A stretch of DNA of 64,000 bases from Pseudoalteromonas luteoviolacea S2607 (GTDB taxonomy: Bacteria > Pseudomonadota > Gammaproteobacteria > Enterobacterales > Alteromonadaceae). Positions 9,445-18,627 of the stretch are shown piece by piece. The translations under genes and the position numbers were made by a program. The number at the start of each line of letters is the position of its first letter. The stretch's first letter is position 1. The stretch lies in NCBI RefSeq assembly GCF_001625575.1, contig NZ_AUXV01000056.1, positions 717,585 to 781,584 on the forward strand. The letters run 5' to 3'. The notes under the pieces are model-generated. The model had not been told where the DNA came from. It did no database searches and worked only from the letters and a program-made list of their open reading frames with translations.

Positions 9445-9831
9445 TTAAAGTTCGTAAAGCTCTAAAGGCAACCCATCAGGGTCCTGAAAAAATGTAAATT
9501 TCTTACCTGTGTACTCATCTATACGGATCGGCTCCACGTCAATGCCTTTACCCTCTAGATATTGCACCATCTGTTTTATAGACTGAACACTGAATGCTAA
9601 ATGTCTCAGTCCACAGGCCTCTGGACGACTAGGTCGCTTTGGTGGGGTTGGAAATGAAAACAACTCGACTTGCCCACCATCTGGCAGCGCTAGATCGAGT
9701 TTATAGGACGCTCGAGAAGCTCGGTAATTTTCAGCGATCACTTTTAATCCTAAAATGTCAGTATAAAACGCTTTTGACGCTTCGTAGTTTGAGCAAATTA
9801 TCGCTGCATGATGCACACTTTTTAAGAACAT
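9445..9831 (-). CDS. gloA2: VOC family protein, YaeR/GloA2-type
   Basis: A 128-residue single-domain member of the vicinal-oxygen-chelate (glyoxalase/dioxygenase) superfamily. It matches the E. coli YaeR pattern closely: the conserved blocks RPSRPEACGLRHLAFSV and DPDGLPLELYE are both present. The four metal positions H8, E56, H77 and E124 are all kept, so metal binding is expected. YaeR-type proteins are called glyoxalase-like, but their true substrate is not settled, so lactoylglutathione lyase activity should not be assumed. A separate lipoprotein gene lies 86 bases upstream on the same strand and could be co-transcribed. Confidence 0.9.
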   Translation of the reverse strand: MFLKSVHHAAIICSNYEASKAFYTDILGLKVIAENYRASRASYKLDLALPDGGQVELFSFPTPPKRPSRPEACGLRHLAFSVQSIKQMVQYLEGKGIDVEPIRIDEYTGKKFTFFQDPDGLPLELYEL

Positions 9832-9917
9832 AGGCCTTACTTTTAGTAAAGGTAAATGCGTGGTACTTATATAAACCTCGCACCCACCCAGTTAATTTAT
9901 TCGTGTCTAGCTTATTT

Positions 9918-10502
9918 TTACCCTGTAAATATAAAGTAGACACCACTGTCATAGTCAAATTTTATCGTCTCTTTGTGGGCGCCAGGCCCTTCAAGTATAA
10001 ATTCGATCTGCTCTTGAAACTTCGTGTCTAAATGAAGTATTGAGTTGGGTGGTATTGTAACCTCAGTGCCAAATTTCGAGCGTTTACAGCTTTTCGAGCT
10101 TGCTTTTGGGTAAGAAGATATACACCAATTAAAGCCGTGTCTTAAATTAAGCTTAGACGTATTCTTATCTGAGCGGTTGATAAATACAAATTCCGGGGTC
10201 TTCGGCTGTTCGTTGCTAAAAATACCAAACAAAGGAATAATAGGTACGAATGGTCCAACCAAATAGAGTGACTCCTCAGACATTGTTTTAGAGCAAACCA
10301 AAAGGTCTTGGCCATTGCTTGATACTGTCCGGCTATTTCCTTTTCCAGATAGCTGCCAAAGGCCGCCAATTCTTGGATCTTTTAGCAACAGAGCGCAATC
10401 TATGTATTCTTCACTCTTTTCAAGTGCGTAAAATTTATAACCACCAATCCCTGTACACCCAGATACAAGAAAAACAAAAAATAACAACATTAAATACCGC
10501 AC
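9918..10502 (-). CDS. Lipoprotein of unknown function
   Basis: A 194-residue lipoprotein with a short type II signal peptide and lipobox VSGC (Cys16), followed by TGIGG. The mature part has several cysteines (near CALLL, LLVCSK, NWCISS, SKSCKR) and ends in beta-rich sequence (GAHKETIKFDYDSGVYFIF). I see no catalytic motif and no family assignment. It lies just upstream of gloA2 on the same strand with an 86-base gap. Confidence 0.7.
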   Translation of the reverse strand: MRYLMLLFFVFLVSGCTGIGGYKFYALEKSEEYIDCALLLKDPRIGGLWQLSGKGNSRTVSSNGQDLLVCSKTMSEESLYLVGPFVPIIPLFGIFSNEQPKTPEFVFINRSDKNTSKLNLRHGFNWCISSYPKASSKSCKRSKFGTEVTIPPNSILHLDTKFQEQIEFILEGPGAHKETIKFDYDSGVYFIFTG

Positions 10503-10720
10503 GACGACTTCCTTTGCGCAAACAAAATTCAGCCCTCATTTTACTGCACGACAAATAATTCTCTACTATTTCAAAGTACTTAATTTATTTTAAATAGAAT
10601 TTTGCACAGCAGATTAAATATCAATGGCACTGACTCTGAGTGCGACCTTTTAAATGGTATCAGGGGGATGCAATGAAGTTATTTCGTTAAGAAGAAGGTT
10701 TCGACTCGCTCAGCCTTTAA

Positions 10721-11323
10721 CTACTTTTTTATATTGTAGTGCATTGTTGTTGACCCCGAAAAGCCAAGCAGAAATTTCAGGTAAGGGTAATACTCATGTT
10801 TAGTCGCAATAAACCCTTTAGCATCATAAAGTTTTCGCGCTCTCACGTTGCTATCTATCACATCTAACCTAACAGAGTCATATTTATTTTGCGCCGCATA
10901 GTCAATAATTGCGTCCAGTAATTGCGAGCCAATCCCCAAACCACGATATTTCATGTCTACAGCAATCCCGTCCATTAACAGCTCATTTTTTCTCGCTTTT
11001 CTTTCAAACAAGCTAAATAGCAACGCTGCTTTTAACCCTTTTGCAAAGCCTAAACATGCAACTAGCCCATTAAAATCCAAACCGCCTGTCAATGAGCCTT
11101 CTTTTGCCTTAAATCCTGCCACACCAACCACTTTCCCTTCAAAAAGTGCAATATACGAAAATTGAGGTAAAAAACTTTTCTCAAGCACAGTGAGCCGCCC
11201 GCTTTTCTCACTAATTGCCGAAGCAAACTTTTCACCAAAGGCCATTTCATAAAGCTCTGCAATTTTACCTGACTCACAGATATCCCATCCGAGTTTTAAC
11301 GTGCACTTTACCAACCTCATCAT
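10721..11323 (-). CDS. GNAT family N-acetyltransferase
   Basis: A 200-residue acetyltransferase that would move an acetyl group from acetyl-CoA to an amine of an unknown acceptor. The acetyl-CoA-binding motif A is RGLGIGS (127-133), preceded by the usual strand MDGIAVD and followed by RLDVIDSNVRARKLYDAKGF, the typical motif B. Two Met codons stand in tandem at the start and the GGGAG directly abuts the first, so the second (11320) may be the one used. The middle stretch, about residues 85-112, is more hydrophobic and basic than in most GNATs. It is separated from the upstream PfpI-like gene by a terminator-like hairpin, so it is probably its own unit. Confidence 0.85.
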   Translation of the reverse strand: MMRLVKCTLKLGWDICESGKIAELYEMAFGEKFASAISEKSGRLTVLEKSFLPQFSYIALFEGKVVGVAGFKAKEGSLTGGLDFNGLVACLGFAKGLKAALLFSLFERKARKNELLMDGIAVDMKYRGLGIGSQLLDAIIDYAAQNKYDSVRLDVIDSNVRARKLYDAKGFIATKHEYYPYLKFLLGFSGSTTMHYNIKK

Positions 11324-11345
11324 CTCCCTTCTTTCAGTGAAAAGT

Positions 11346-11380
11346 AGGCTTGCTCAAATAAGTACTATTCGAGCAAGCCT
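11346..11380 (-). terminator. Hairpin after the DJ-1/PfpI-like gene
   Basis: Perfect 10-bp inverted repeat AGGCTTGCTC (11346-11355) and GAGCAAGCCT (11371-11380) with a 15-base loop. It is 45 bases past the stop of the minus-strand gene at 11425. The T-run on that strand is short, so termination may be partial. Confidence 0.55.
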
Positions 11381-11424
11381 TTAACATTTAGTTTATGTTA
11401 GCCAAAGTTTTAAAACACAAAATC

Positions 11425-12177
11425 CTATTTTTGATGTGCTATGATCATTTCTTTTGCAACAATAGCTGCCGAATCTAAAAATAGTGTAGATACAATTCGC
11501 TCGTCAATCACGACTTGTGTTTTATCATCCAGCGTCTTTTTATTTTGAGCTATCGCACCGTTTTTATTCAATTTATCTTCAACCATGATAGGTAAAAGTG
11601 TGCCCTGCTTTGCCCAAGGTTTCGTAACTTCTGTCGAATTAGGGAACCCTGCCACTTTTTTACCTTTGACCATATACTCCCCTGAAGAAAGCATAACATC
11701 TGCGAATGCCCCAGCACCGTGCCCAGCAGAGCCAACAACACCTCCAGCCTCATATATTTTCGCAATGATTGATTGAATGTTTTTGTCATTTGCCACATCA
11801 AAAAGCGGACCATAGCCACCGCCAATGTATACACCCCAATAATCATCTGCATTGATATCCATAGGCTTAAGGGTATTGTTTGTCTTATCTAAGAACCCCT
11901 CATATTTTATCGTGTATTTACTAATCCCCATCGCAAACATCTGAAACTCAACTTTACCGCCTTTTGGTGATACAAAGTCCACTTCAAAGCCATGATTCAA
12001 AAAAACGTGGTATGGCGGTGCGACTTCCCATAAGTTGTTTCTTGCATCATGTTTTTCAGGGTCGCCCATATCAACTAGGTTAGAAGTTAAAATCAGCACT
12101 TTTTTAGCCGGCTTTGCATAGGTACCGCTCGAAAATAGAACCAAAACACACAAGATTACAGACACTAGATACTTCAT
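11425..12177 (-). CDS. Exported DJ-1/PfpI-superfamily protein lacking the nucleophile Cys
   Basis: A 250-residue member of the DJ-1/PfpI (class I glutamine-amidotransferase-like) superfamily with a signal peptide (MKYLVSVIL to GTYAKPAKK). I chose the Met at 12177 because AAGGA lies six bases before it and it opens the signal peptide; an upstream in-frame ATG has no comparable site. The fold landmarks are present: KKVLILTS, GFEVDFVSPKGG, YIGGGYGP and the elbow VVGSAGHGAGAF. At the elbow, the residue that is normally the catalytic Cys before HG is Gly (G152). Classical Cys-dependent glyoxalase III, deglycase or peptidase activity should therefore be absent. It may be a binding protein or use other chemistry. 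Export is also unusual for this family. Confidence 0.85.
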   Translation of the reverse strand: MKYLVSVILCVLVLFSSGTYAKPAKKVLILTSNLVDMGDPEKHDARNNLWEVAPPYHVFLNHGFEVDFVSPKGGKVEFQMFAMGISKYTIKYEGFLDKTNNTLKPMDINADDYWGVYIGGGYGPLFDVANDKNIQSIIAKIYEAGGVVGSAGHGAGAFADVMLSSGEYMVKGKKVAGFPNSTEVTKPWAKQGTLLPIMVEDKLNKNGAIAQNKKTLDDKTQVVIDERIVSTLFLDSAAIVAKEMIIAHQK

Positions 12178-12799
12178 TTTATTCCTTTTTTTCATTGCCT
12201 TTTTCAATTTGACGATAGAAATAAAGAAAAGGTTTAAACACAAGTCATTAAATGAAATTACTCATAAAATTAGGCGCCAATTAATGCATAAAAGCGCTCC
12301 TCTTTAAAATTAAATTACCGCTTTATGTATATATCTTTTAATGGCGGTACTAAAACGGTATATGCAACACCAAGTATTAAAGTATGGTTACACGCATCAC
12401 TTAACTTTTTTAATCTACAGTATGTGGACTGCATCCATGCTCACCGATGGTTTCCTATAGGCCACCTAACACATAAAAGATACTAAAGAATACGGGAGAG
12501 GCCCCACCAATTACTTGGCATTTACAGTGTAGAAACTTTGAAATTAAACACATTATCTTAAAAGGCTTTTGCCTCTAGTCGCTAAAATTGAATCTCAAAA
12601 CCCCGACACAATAAACCATTGCAGCTCACCCAAACCCACCTTGGTATATTGTATACAATCAAAGGTTCGGATATAGTGAGCTTGACCCCAACATCAATAA
12701 CTTTGCCTGTCTGTGACCACGTTACATCTTCAATAAAACAAGAATAACTAGGTAAGCGGCGCACTAAGAGATTGATGCAACAAGTAAGGAGTATGTTTT
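12178..12799. other. Long intergenic region without a supported gene
   Basis: About 620 bases between the DJ-1-like gene and the divergent S9 lipoprotein peptidase. It is AT-rich at both ends, as expected for two promoters. A 60-codon minus-strand frame (12582-12764, GTG start) exists but has no ribosome site or family, so I do not annotate it. The ribosome site TAAGGAG stands at 12785-12791, upstream of the peptidase start. Confidence 0.5.
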
Positions 12800-15103
12800 A
12801 TGCCACATTTTAAACGTGTTGCTGTAATGGCAGCGTTAAGTCTATTGGCTGGGTGCCAAAGTAGCCTGAATTCAACCAAACCAGAATCAAGTACAAAGCC
12901 CAGTCTAGATCGTTCTGATTACCAAAGGGCGCAGCAGTTTTTACCGCAAAATTTAACACCATTGGTAAAAAATACCCGGTTGACTCCCAATTGGATTGAT
13001 AAAGGAAATACCTTTTGGTTTAAACAAGAGAATCAAGCAGGTCATCAATATATTTATGTCGATCCTCTTAATAACATACAAAAGCCTTTGTTTGATCACA
13101 GTAAATTAGCAAGTGCTCTTTTGCACTCTGGTGTTGAAGATATCAATAATGGTTCACTCTCTCTAAAGTCATTAAGTGTCGAGCTGCCATTAATTAACTT
13201 TACTATCCAAAGCAAAGGGTTTCAGTGTGACGTTAACCTATATATTTGCTCACAAAACCGACAAGCCAACGTAGAGCAAGCGCCTGGAATGTCTCCCAAT
13301 GGACAATGGCAATTGACTGTGGAGCAGTACAATTTAGTATTGACGCACCTAAAAAGTGGTAACAAGACACAGCTGACGACGGATGGACATAAGGGATTTC
13401 CATATGGCTTAATGCACCCTAACCCCGCGTATGACCTGCGCGATAATAAGCCCTATCAGCCTAAACAAGTCTATGCTAACTGGTCCGAAGATAGTAGATA
13501 TGTCATGACTTATCAGCTTGACCGCCGTACCACTGGCAAATATGCACTCGTTCGAGCTTCTCATCAACGAGGAAAACGCCCTGAGACCACAGAGTTCTAC
13601 TACCCGTCCGCAGCTGAAGATAAGCTGCCTATGGCACAATTAGTGTTAATTGACATTGAAAAAAAGTCCGCAATACACCTACAAGCTCCTCCTGTAATGC
13701 AAACCTATTATGGCGCAGCCGTTTGGGGGTGGTGGCAAGACGACGGTAAGTTTGTTTACCACAATCGTTTTAGGGGAAATCGTCAGTACTTTATGCGCGA
13801 AGTTGACCCTGAAACAGCCAGAGTACGGGTGCTTGTTGAAGAACATGATGATAAATATATCGATCCTTGGGTGCAGCAATATTGGGCACTCCCAGAGTTA
13901 AATGCATTTATTTGGAGTTCACAAAGAGATGGCTATCAGCACCTTTATCTATACAACTCATCTAACGGCAAACTCAAAAATCCGATTACTCAAGGAAACA
14001 TGACCGTTCGCGTGATACGTGGCGTAGATATAAAAAATCAGCAAGTCTATTTTGAGGCATCCGGTAAAGAAGCAGGCAGAGACCCTTACTTTCGTCACCT
14101 CTATAGAGTTGACCTTGACGGCAGTAACTTAACGCTACTGACTCCTGAAGCGGCTGAACACGACACTCGAATATCTCCTGACTTTAAGTACTTCATTGAT
14201 ACATATTCAACTGCAACAGAAGCCCCCACATCGTTATTGCGTAGTACCCGAGATGGCAATGTCGTTCGAACATTGCAAAAAGCAGATGCCAGCGCTTTAT
14301 TCGCCTTAGGTTGGCAGCCGCCTAAGCCATTTTCTGTGCTCGCAGGAGATGGAAAAACACCACTCTACGGATTGATGTATTTACCCTCACATTTTGACCC
14401 CAACAAGAAATATCCTGTTATTGATGACATTTATACTGGCCCGCATAATTTCTTTACTCCTAAGTCTTTTGTGACCTATCGCAGTCAAGCCAACGCACTT
14501 GCTGAGCTTGGGTTTGTGGTCATAAAAATGGATGGTCGCGGCACCAACAAAAGGGGCCGCAAGTTCCATGAATATTCTTTCAAAAATCTTAGTGGTGGCA
14601 GTGATGATCACGTTACTGCAATCAAACAGCTAGGTGAACGTTTTGATTATCTTGATCTCAATCGAGTCGGTATTTTTGGCTTTAGTGCCGGAGGCTACGA
14701 TACGGCTCATGCTATGTTTAAGTACCCTGACTTTTTTAAAGTCGGCGTATCAGCATCTGGTAATCATGACTTTAGAGTCGACAAAGCAGGTTGGAATGAA
14801 ATGTGGATGGGTTACCCTGAAACACCTGAATGGGAAGCGCAATCCAATTTAAACTGGGCTCAACATTTACAAGGGAGATTACTGCTCGCACATGGGGAGT
14901 TAGATACCAATGTACACCCTGCTGCCACCATCCAATTGGCTGATGCACTAATGAAAGCTAATAAGGACTTTGACCTTATGATTTATCCAAATATGGGGCA
15001 CGTACTGGACAAAAATCCATACTTTGTAAGGCAGCGTTGGGATTATTTTGTACGTCATCTATTAGGCATGGAACCGCCCAAGTCATATTTGATAACTAAG
15101 TAG
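12800..15103 (+). CDS. Lipid-anchored dipeptidyl-peptidase IV-like S9 peptidase
   Basis: A serine exopeptidase of the S9B/DPP-IV type, expected to release N-terminal dipeptides (often X-Pro) at the cell envelope. The 767-residue protein has a type II signal peptide with lipobox LAGC (Cys19). An eight-bladed propeller-type N-terminal domain (about 60-500; repeated W/Y-rich blades such as YHNRFRGNRQYF and QRDGYQHLYLY) precedes the hydrolase domain (about 515-755). The triad is S629 in GFSAGG, D702 in GELDTNVHP and H734 in NMGHVL. The GFSAGG serine motif differs from the more usual GWSYGG of DPP-IV. A good ribosome site and a downstream terminator suggest a single-gene unit. Confidence 0.9.
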   Translation: MPHFKRVAVMAALSLLAGCQSSLNSTKPESSTKPSLDRSDYQRAQQFLPQNLTPLVKNTRLTPNWIDKGNTFWFKQENQAGHQYIYVDPLNNIQKPLFDHSKLASALLHSGVEDINNGSLSLKSLSVELPLINFTIQSKGFQCDVNLYICSQNRQANVEQAPGMSPNGQWQLTVEQYNLVLTHLKSGNKTQLTTDGHKGFPYGLMHPNPAYDLRDNKPYQPKQVYANWSEDSRYVMTYQLDRRTTGKYALVRASHQRGKRPETTEFYYPSAAEDKLPMAQLVLIDIEKKSAIHLQAPPVMQTYYGAAVWGWWQDDGKFVYHNRFRGNRQYFMREVDPETARVRVLVEEHDDKYIDPWVQQYWALPELNAFIWSSQRDGYQHLYLYNSSNGKLKNPITQGNMTVRVIRGVDIKNQQVYFEASGKEAGRDPYFRHLYRVDLDGSNLTLLTPEAAEHDTRISPDFKYFIDTYSTATEAPTSLLRSTRDGNVVRTLQKADASALFALGWQPPKPFSVLAGDGKTPLYGLMYLPSHFDPNKKYPVIDDIYTGPHNFFTPKSFVTYRSQANALAELGFVVIKMDGRGTNKRGRKFHEYSFKNLSGGSDDHVTAIKQLGERFDYLDLNRVGIFGFSAGGYDTAHAMFKYPDFFKVGVSASGNHDFRVDKAGWNEMWMGYPETPEWEAQSNLNWAQHLQGRLLLAHGELDTNVHPAATIQLADALMKANKDFDLMIYPNMGHVLDKNPYFVRQRWDYFVRHLLGMEPPKSYLITK

Positions 15104-15149
15104 CTTTTGCAGATTTAAATTATAAAAAACGCTGTAGAGCAGATGTAAA

Positions 15150-15174
15150 AAAGCCCCAGTTTCACCGGGGCTTT
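15150..15174. terminator. Rho-independent terminator between convergent genes
   Basis: Stem AAAGCCCC (15150-15157) and GGGGCTTT (15167-15174) with a 9-base loop, flanked by A-rich and T-rich sequence. It serves the S9 peptidase on the plus strand and may also stop the convergent lipoprotein transcript. Confidence 0.8.
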
Positions 15175-15230
15175 CAATTTATTGAGTAGGTGTCAAAACC
15201 TTCCCAACACTAATTAGCATTGAGTGTAGC

Positions 15231-17231
15231 TTAGTTGATAGGTAAAGTGAGAGTACCTGTTTTAACTTCAGCATTACTCTTTAGCTGATAGCTGTAGTAA
15301 ACCGTCACTGAGTTTGCGTTACCAGTTTTGTTATCTGACAGCGATAAGTAATCAGTGTAATAAGATCTTGTAAAACGGTAAAAACCATTCTCTACATTTG
15401 CACCAGCACTTAAGCCCCAATAATGTTCATTGTTCGCAACATTGGCCAAATATTCACCGTAAGTGTTATTGTGATAACCGTTTCGGACGACCTCAACCTC
15501 ATTAGGGTTTTCATTAGTAACTGACGTATTGTTCATCACATATGAATCAATTCTAAGCGTAAGGTTTTCTACTGAATTAAGGTTTTGCGGCAGAATAAAA
15601 CGTATGTCATTAGAATAATCAGTTGCCGTTGAGGGAACACCAGCGCTGTTGGCCGCAACGATTGGCGTGCCATTGGTAGTAAAGTTAAAGTTATCTGCAG
15701 TTAGGGTATTTATATCAAAATCAGTACCTTTCGAAAGGTAATCATGTGACACATAAACTCCAACATGTTCAGTTTCACCTGAAACTAGATTCTTTACAGA
15801 ACTAACATTCACCCGATATTCGTAGTTAGCCTCTAACTCGCCATCTGCTGTGATAGTTAATCGCGTGTTATCCAAATCTAAAACAGCATTATGTGCTACA
15901 TCTGTTGAAGTTGTTTCGGTATAACTCGTGCCACCACCAGAAACTACAACTTGGTTTGAAGCCTGAGTTGAAATACCGTCTGCCACAAGTTCAACCGGAA
16001 CGTTGAAATAGATTTGGACTGCATTGTCTTTTAAGCTCTTAGCTCGTACAGTTTTTACAGCCTTCACGCTCGCTTCTGAAGGAATGTAACTTTCTAAACT
16101 GGTAACAATGTTCAGCGTATCATCAGATAACTCAGCTTGATAATGAGTATCGCCATTGTAAACGCTATATGCCGAGTTGTATTCACTGTAATTAACTCTA
16201 ACGTTTCTTGATTGGTAAACAACCCCATCAACTTCAAAGCTAGGGATCATTAGCGCTAACTCACCAAAGAAGTTCGCTTCAACAGCATACTGCTTAGACT
16301 CTTCATCATACACTGCATTATCAGCACCACGCTCATTGCCTTCAACAACAACACGTCTTACTTTCATTTCATTGCCTGACTCATCTAACACGGTTAGAGC
16401 AACGGTGAATTCATGTGCGTTGATAGCGTCTAAATAAATCTGGTGAGTTGAATCTACATTTGCTGCACGCGCCAACATAGCGTGTCCATTATTGGTTGCG
16501 TGAAGCGTTTCATGTCTGTAATCAACGTTGCCGTCGTTGTCAACATCTGCCGAAAACAGTAAATCAACAGGTAAGTCTTTAGCGACTTGAATTTGGTACA
16601 CGCCCTTTTCTTCATTGAATGTCGCTTTTGTTGCAAATTCCTCATTTGCAAAATTTACAAACTGAAGGTTTTTCCAAGAGTTGTGCGTTGCGATAAGGTC
16701 ATCAGCCCAAATAGTCAGACCTTTTACAACCTCTTCACTCTTTGAGTCTAAGATACTAAACTCTTTTGTAACACCTTCTGAAACTTCTAGGTTTAGTAGA
16801 TCAATTGTCGAGTCTACGCCTGCAGCAACATAGCCACTTGTGGTTGTCATAAAGTGTCTAGTCAAAAACGCATTGCTTTCACTTGCTACTCTAACAACAA
16901 TATCTCGACTTGCTGGTAATCCATCAATACTAAATGTACCGTCTTCAGCAACTGAAACGGCAGCAGTCCATGCGTTATTCACAAATACACTTACTTTGGC
17001 ATCTGCAACAGTTGCACCGTCGGTAGCTGATACGACTTTACCAACAACAACCGCAGGCGCTTCTGTGTTTGCTTGCTGTTCTTTTAGTATGTCAACTTGC
17101 TGCTGTAAAATCTGGTTTTGGCTATCAAGACGATCTGCAACTTCTTTATTACTATCGTCTTCAACTTCTAAACAACCAGTTAGTGCAAAACAAGTAGCTA
17201 GTCCTAGGGCAACTTTTGAATATTTAAACAT
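15231..17231 (-). CDS. Large surface lipoprotein with carboxypeptidase-regulatory-like domain
   Basis: A 666-residue lipoprotein, probably exposed on the outer membrane. The signal peptide ends in lipobox LTGC (Cys20). A short coiled coil follows (about 28-54, heptad-like LDSQNQILQQQVDILKEQQ), which could trimerise the protein or hold it off the membrane. Residues about 62-130 match the carboxypeptidase regulatory-like / cna-B-like sandwich (VVGKVVSATDGATVADAKV). The rest is beta-rich, with repeated sandwich-like stretches and many Asn, Thr and Ser residues, including an Ig-like segment (ALDLDNTRLTITADGELEA). The start has AGGAAG six bases upstream. No catalytic site is visible; adhesion or ligand binding is the likeliest role. 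Confidence 0.8.
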   Translation of the reverse strand: MFKYSKVALGLATCFALTGCLEVEDDSNKEVADRLDSQNQILQQQVDILKEQQANTEAPAVVVGKVVSATDGATVADAKVSVFVNNAWTAAVSVAEDGTFSIDGLPASRDIVVRVASESNAFLTRHFMTTTSGYVAAGVDSTIDLLNLEVSEGVTKEFSILDSKSEEVVKGLTIWADDLIATHNSWKNLQFVNFANEEFATKATFNEEKGVYQIQVAKDLPVDLLFSADVDNDGNVDYRHETLHATNNGHAMLARAANVDSTHQIYLDAINAHEFTVALTVLDESGNEMKVRRVVVEGNERGADNAVYDEESKQYAVEANFFGELALMIPSFEVDGVVYQSRNVRVNYSEYNSAYSVYNGDTHYQAELSDDTLNIVTSLESYIPSEASVKAVKTVRAKSLKDNAVQIYFNVPVELVADGISTQASNQVVVSGGGTSYTETTSTDVAHNAVLDLDNTRLTITADGELEANYEYRVNVSSVKNLVSGETEHVGVYVSHDYLSKGTDFDINTLTADNFNFTTNGTPIVAANSAGVPSTATDYSNDIRFILPQNLNSVENLTLRIDSYVMNNTSVTNENPNEVEVVRNGYHNNTYGEYLANVANNEHYWGLSAGANVENGFYRFTRSYYTDYLSLSDNKTGNANSVTVYYSYQLKSNAEVKTGTLTLPIN

Positions 17232-17540
17232 TAATATCTTCCTGTATTAACTTTATATCATTTTGTAATCGGCGAGTATTAGAACATAACTTTTTAGGAA
17301 AATATTCATGTTGCAAAATAAAATTCATGATAGACCAACTTTTCGAACAACATTTAGGCAAGATCACATCTTAAAAATAACATCAATAAGCTTATTCGAC
17401 ACAATGTAATAGAATGTAAAAATTCAGAATTATTGAAATGACTTACTTGGTAAATAACCGAGAATAAAAATTAACATAACAATTACAAAAAACATAGTAA
17501 CGAGCTAAGCGCTCATTACTATGTATAAAAACCTGCTAAA
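17232..17540. other. AT-rich intergenic region
   Basis: About 310 very AT-rich bases between two minus-strand genes. It should hold the promoter of the large lipoprotein gene. I see no open frame, strong hairpin or repeat worth naming. Confidence 0.5.
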
Positions 17541-18383
17541 CTAGTCGATATTAACTTTCTTTATGTTAATTGAAATGCTGCCTCTAGAATATGTAGATTC
17601 ACCAATCAAAAATAAAGAAACATCACTTTGCGGTTTAATATAAACAGGGCTTGATTCGTTAATAACTTTAACTTCTTTATCGCCATCGATATTTATATAA
17701 CTCATGCCTACTGAATTATACTTACCACCTAAGTTATTATAAGAAGCGTTATTCTCCATAATTTCTAAAGAGTAAGTAAAATTTGGTTCAACGCTATGTG
17801 TTAACACTTCACCTGAACCCGCACCTAACGCATTTAATTGTGCATTCAAGGTAACTAAATCACCCTTGATTTTAGACACGCCACTGACCTGAATGCGCAG
17901 ATCACGAATGGTTACGCTTGAATCAGTTGTGTATGGCGTAAAAGCTATTTTGCCTTCTCGAATAAAACTTTTAGAAAAACCTTCACTTTCATTAAAACAC
18001 GTTGAGAAAGTTGGCCTTGCTAAACTACTTGACCGGCCACTTTGGCGATTATCACCTCTATACGTATCACTATAAACGAAATACTTGTACAGTGTAACAC
18101 CAGCCTCACCAGGTGTTGAGCCGTTACCAGAATACTCCGTATCCAATTCAAAACAAATAGACTCAATAGAGTCAAAATGTTTTGAAACATCTACATATGC
18201 TTTAGAAAACTCAGATAAATAACCTAGCTCTTTATTATTTAAATCAAGACCATTAGCATCCAGTTCATTATAGATCAATGGAAAAGGAGATTTAGCCACA
18301 GGTGTTAAATTATATGTTGAAATTGAAGCTTGAGCCGAGATAGAAAAAATAAATGCTGAAGTTAGAATTGCTTTATTAAGCAT
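17541..18383 (-). CDS. Exported protein of unknown function
   Basis: A 280-residue exported protein. The Met at 18383 is chosen because AAAGGACG precedes it and it opens a signal peptide (MLNKAILTSAFIFSISAQAS); the longer frame reaching 18509 adds an unlikely hydrophobic leader. The mature protein has a segment with acidic and Gly-rich turns (CFELDTEYSGNGSTPGEAG) and is beta-rich to the end (VSLFLIGESTYSRGSISINIKKV), which recalls extracellular sandwich domains. I cannot name a family. It shares strand with the large lipoprotein gene but is separated from it by over 300 bases. Confidence 0.72.
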   Translation of the reverse strand: MLNKAILTSAFIFSISAQASISTYNLTPVAKSPFPLIYNELDANGLDLNNKELGYLSEFSKAYVDVSKHFDSIESICFELDTEYSGNGSTPGEAGVTLYKYFVYSDTYRGDNRQSGRSSSLARPTFSTCFNESEGFSKSFIREGKIAFTPYTTDSSVTIRDLRIQVSGVSKIKGDLVTLNAQLNALGAGSGEVLTHSVEPNFTYSLEIMENNASYNNLGGKYNSVGMSYINIDGDKEVKVINESSPVYIKPQSDVSLFLIGESTYSRGSISINIKKVNID

Positions 18384-18627
18384 GTGTCGTCCTTTTATTA
18401 AATATAAGCATAGCCCCTCTATGCCGCTGCGAATTATATATATTAAAAAAACCAAGTCAAACAAATAACATAAGTAAATTAAATCAAGAAAATAAAAGCC
18501 ATTCACCAATCTAAAACCAGCTAAAAATTAATTATATAAATAAAAAACATTATTAAAATGTTAATGCACATGGCAAAACAACTGCTATGCTTAACGACTA
18601 GTAGTTTATTCAGAGAGTCAACGATTG

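Noticed and set aside
12582..12764. 60-codon minus-strand frame (ends VSCNGLLCRGFEIQF)
   Set aside because: Starts with GTG without a ribosome site and has no recognisable family; could be a remnant but not supported.
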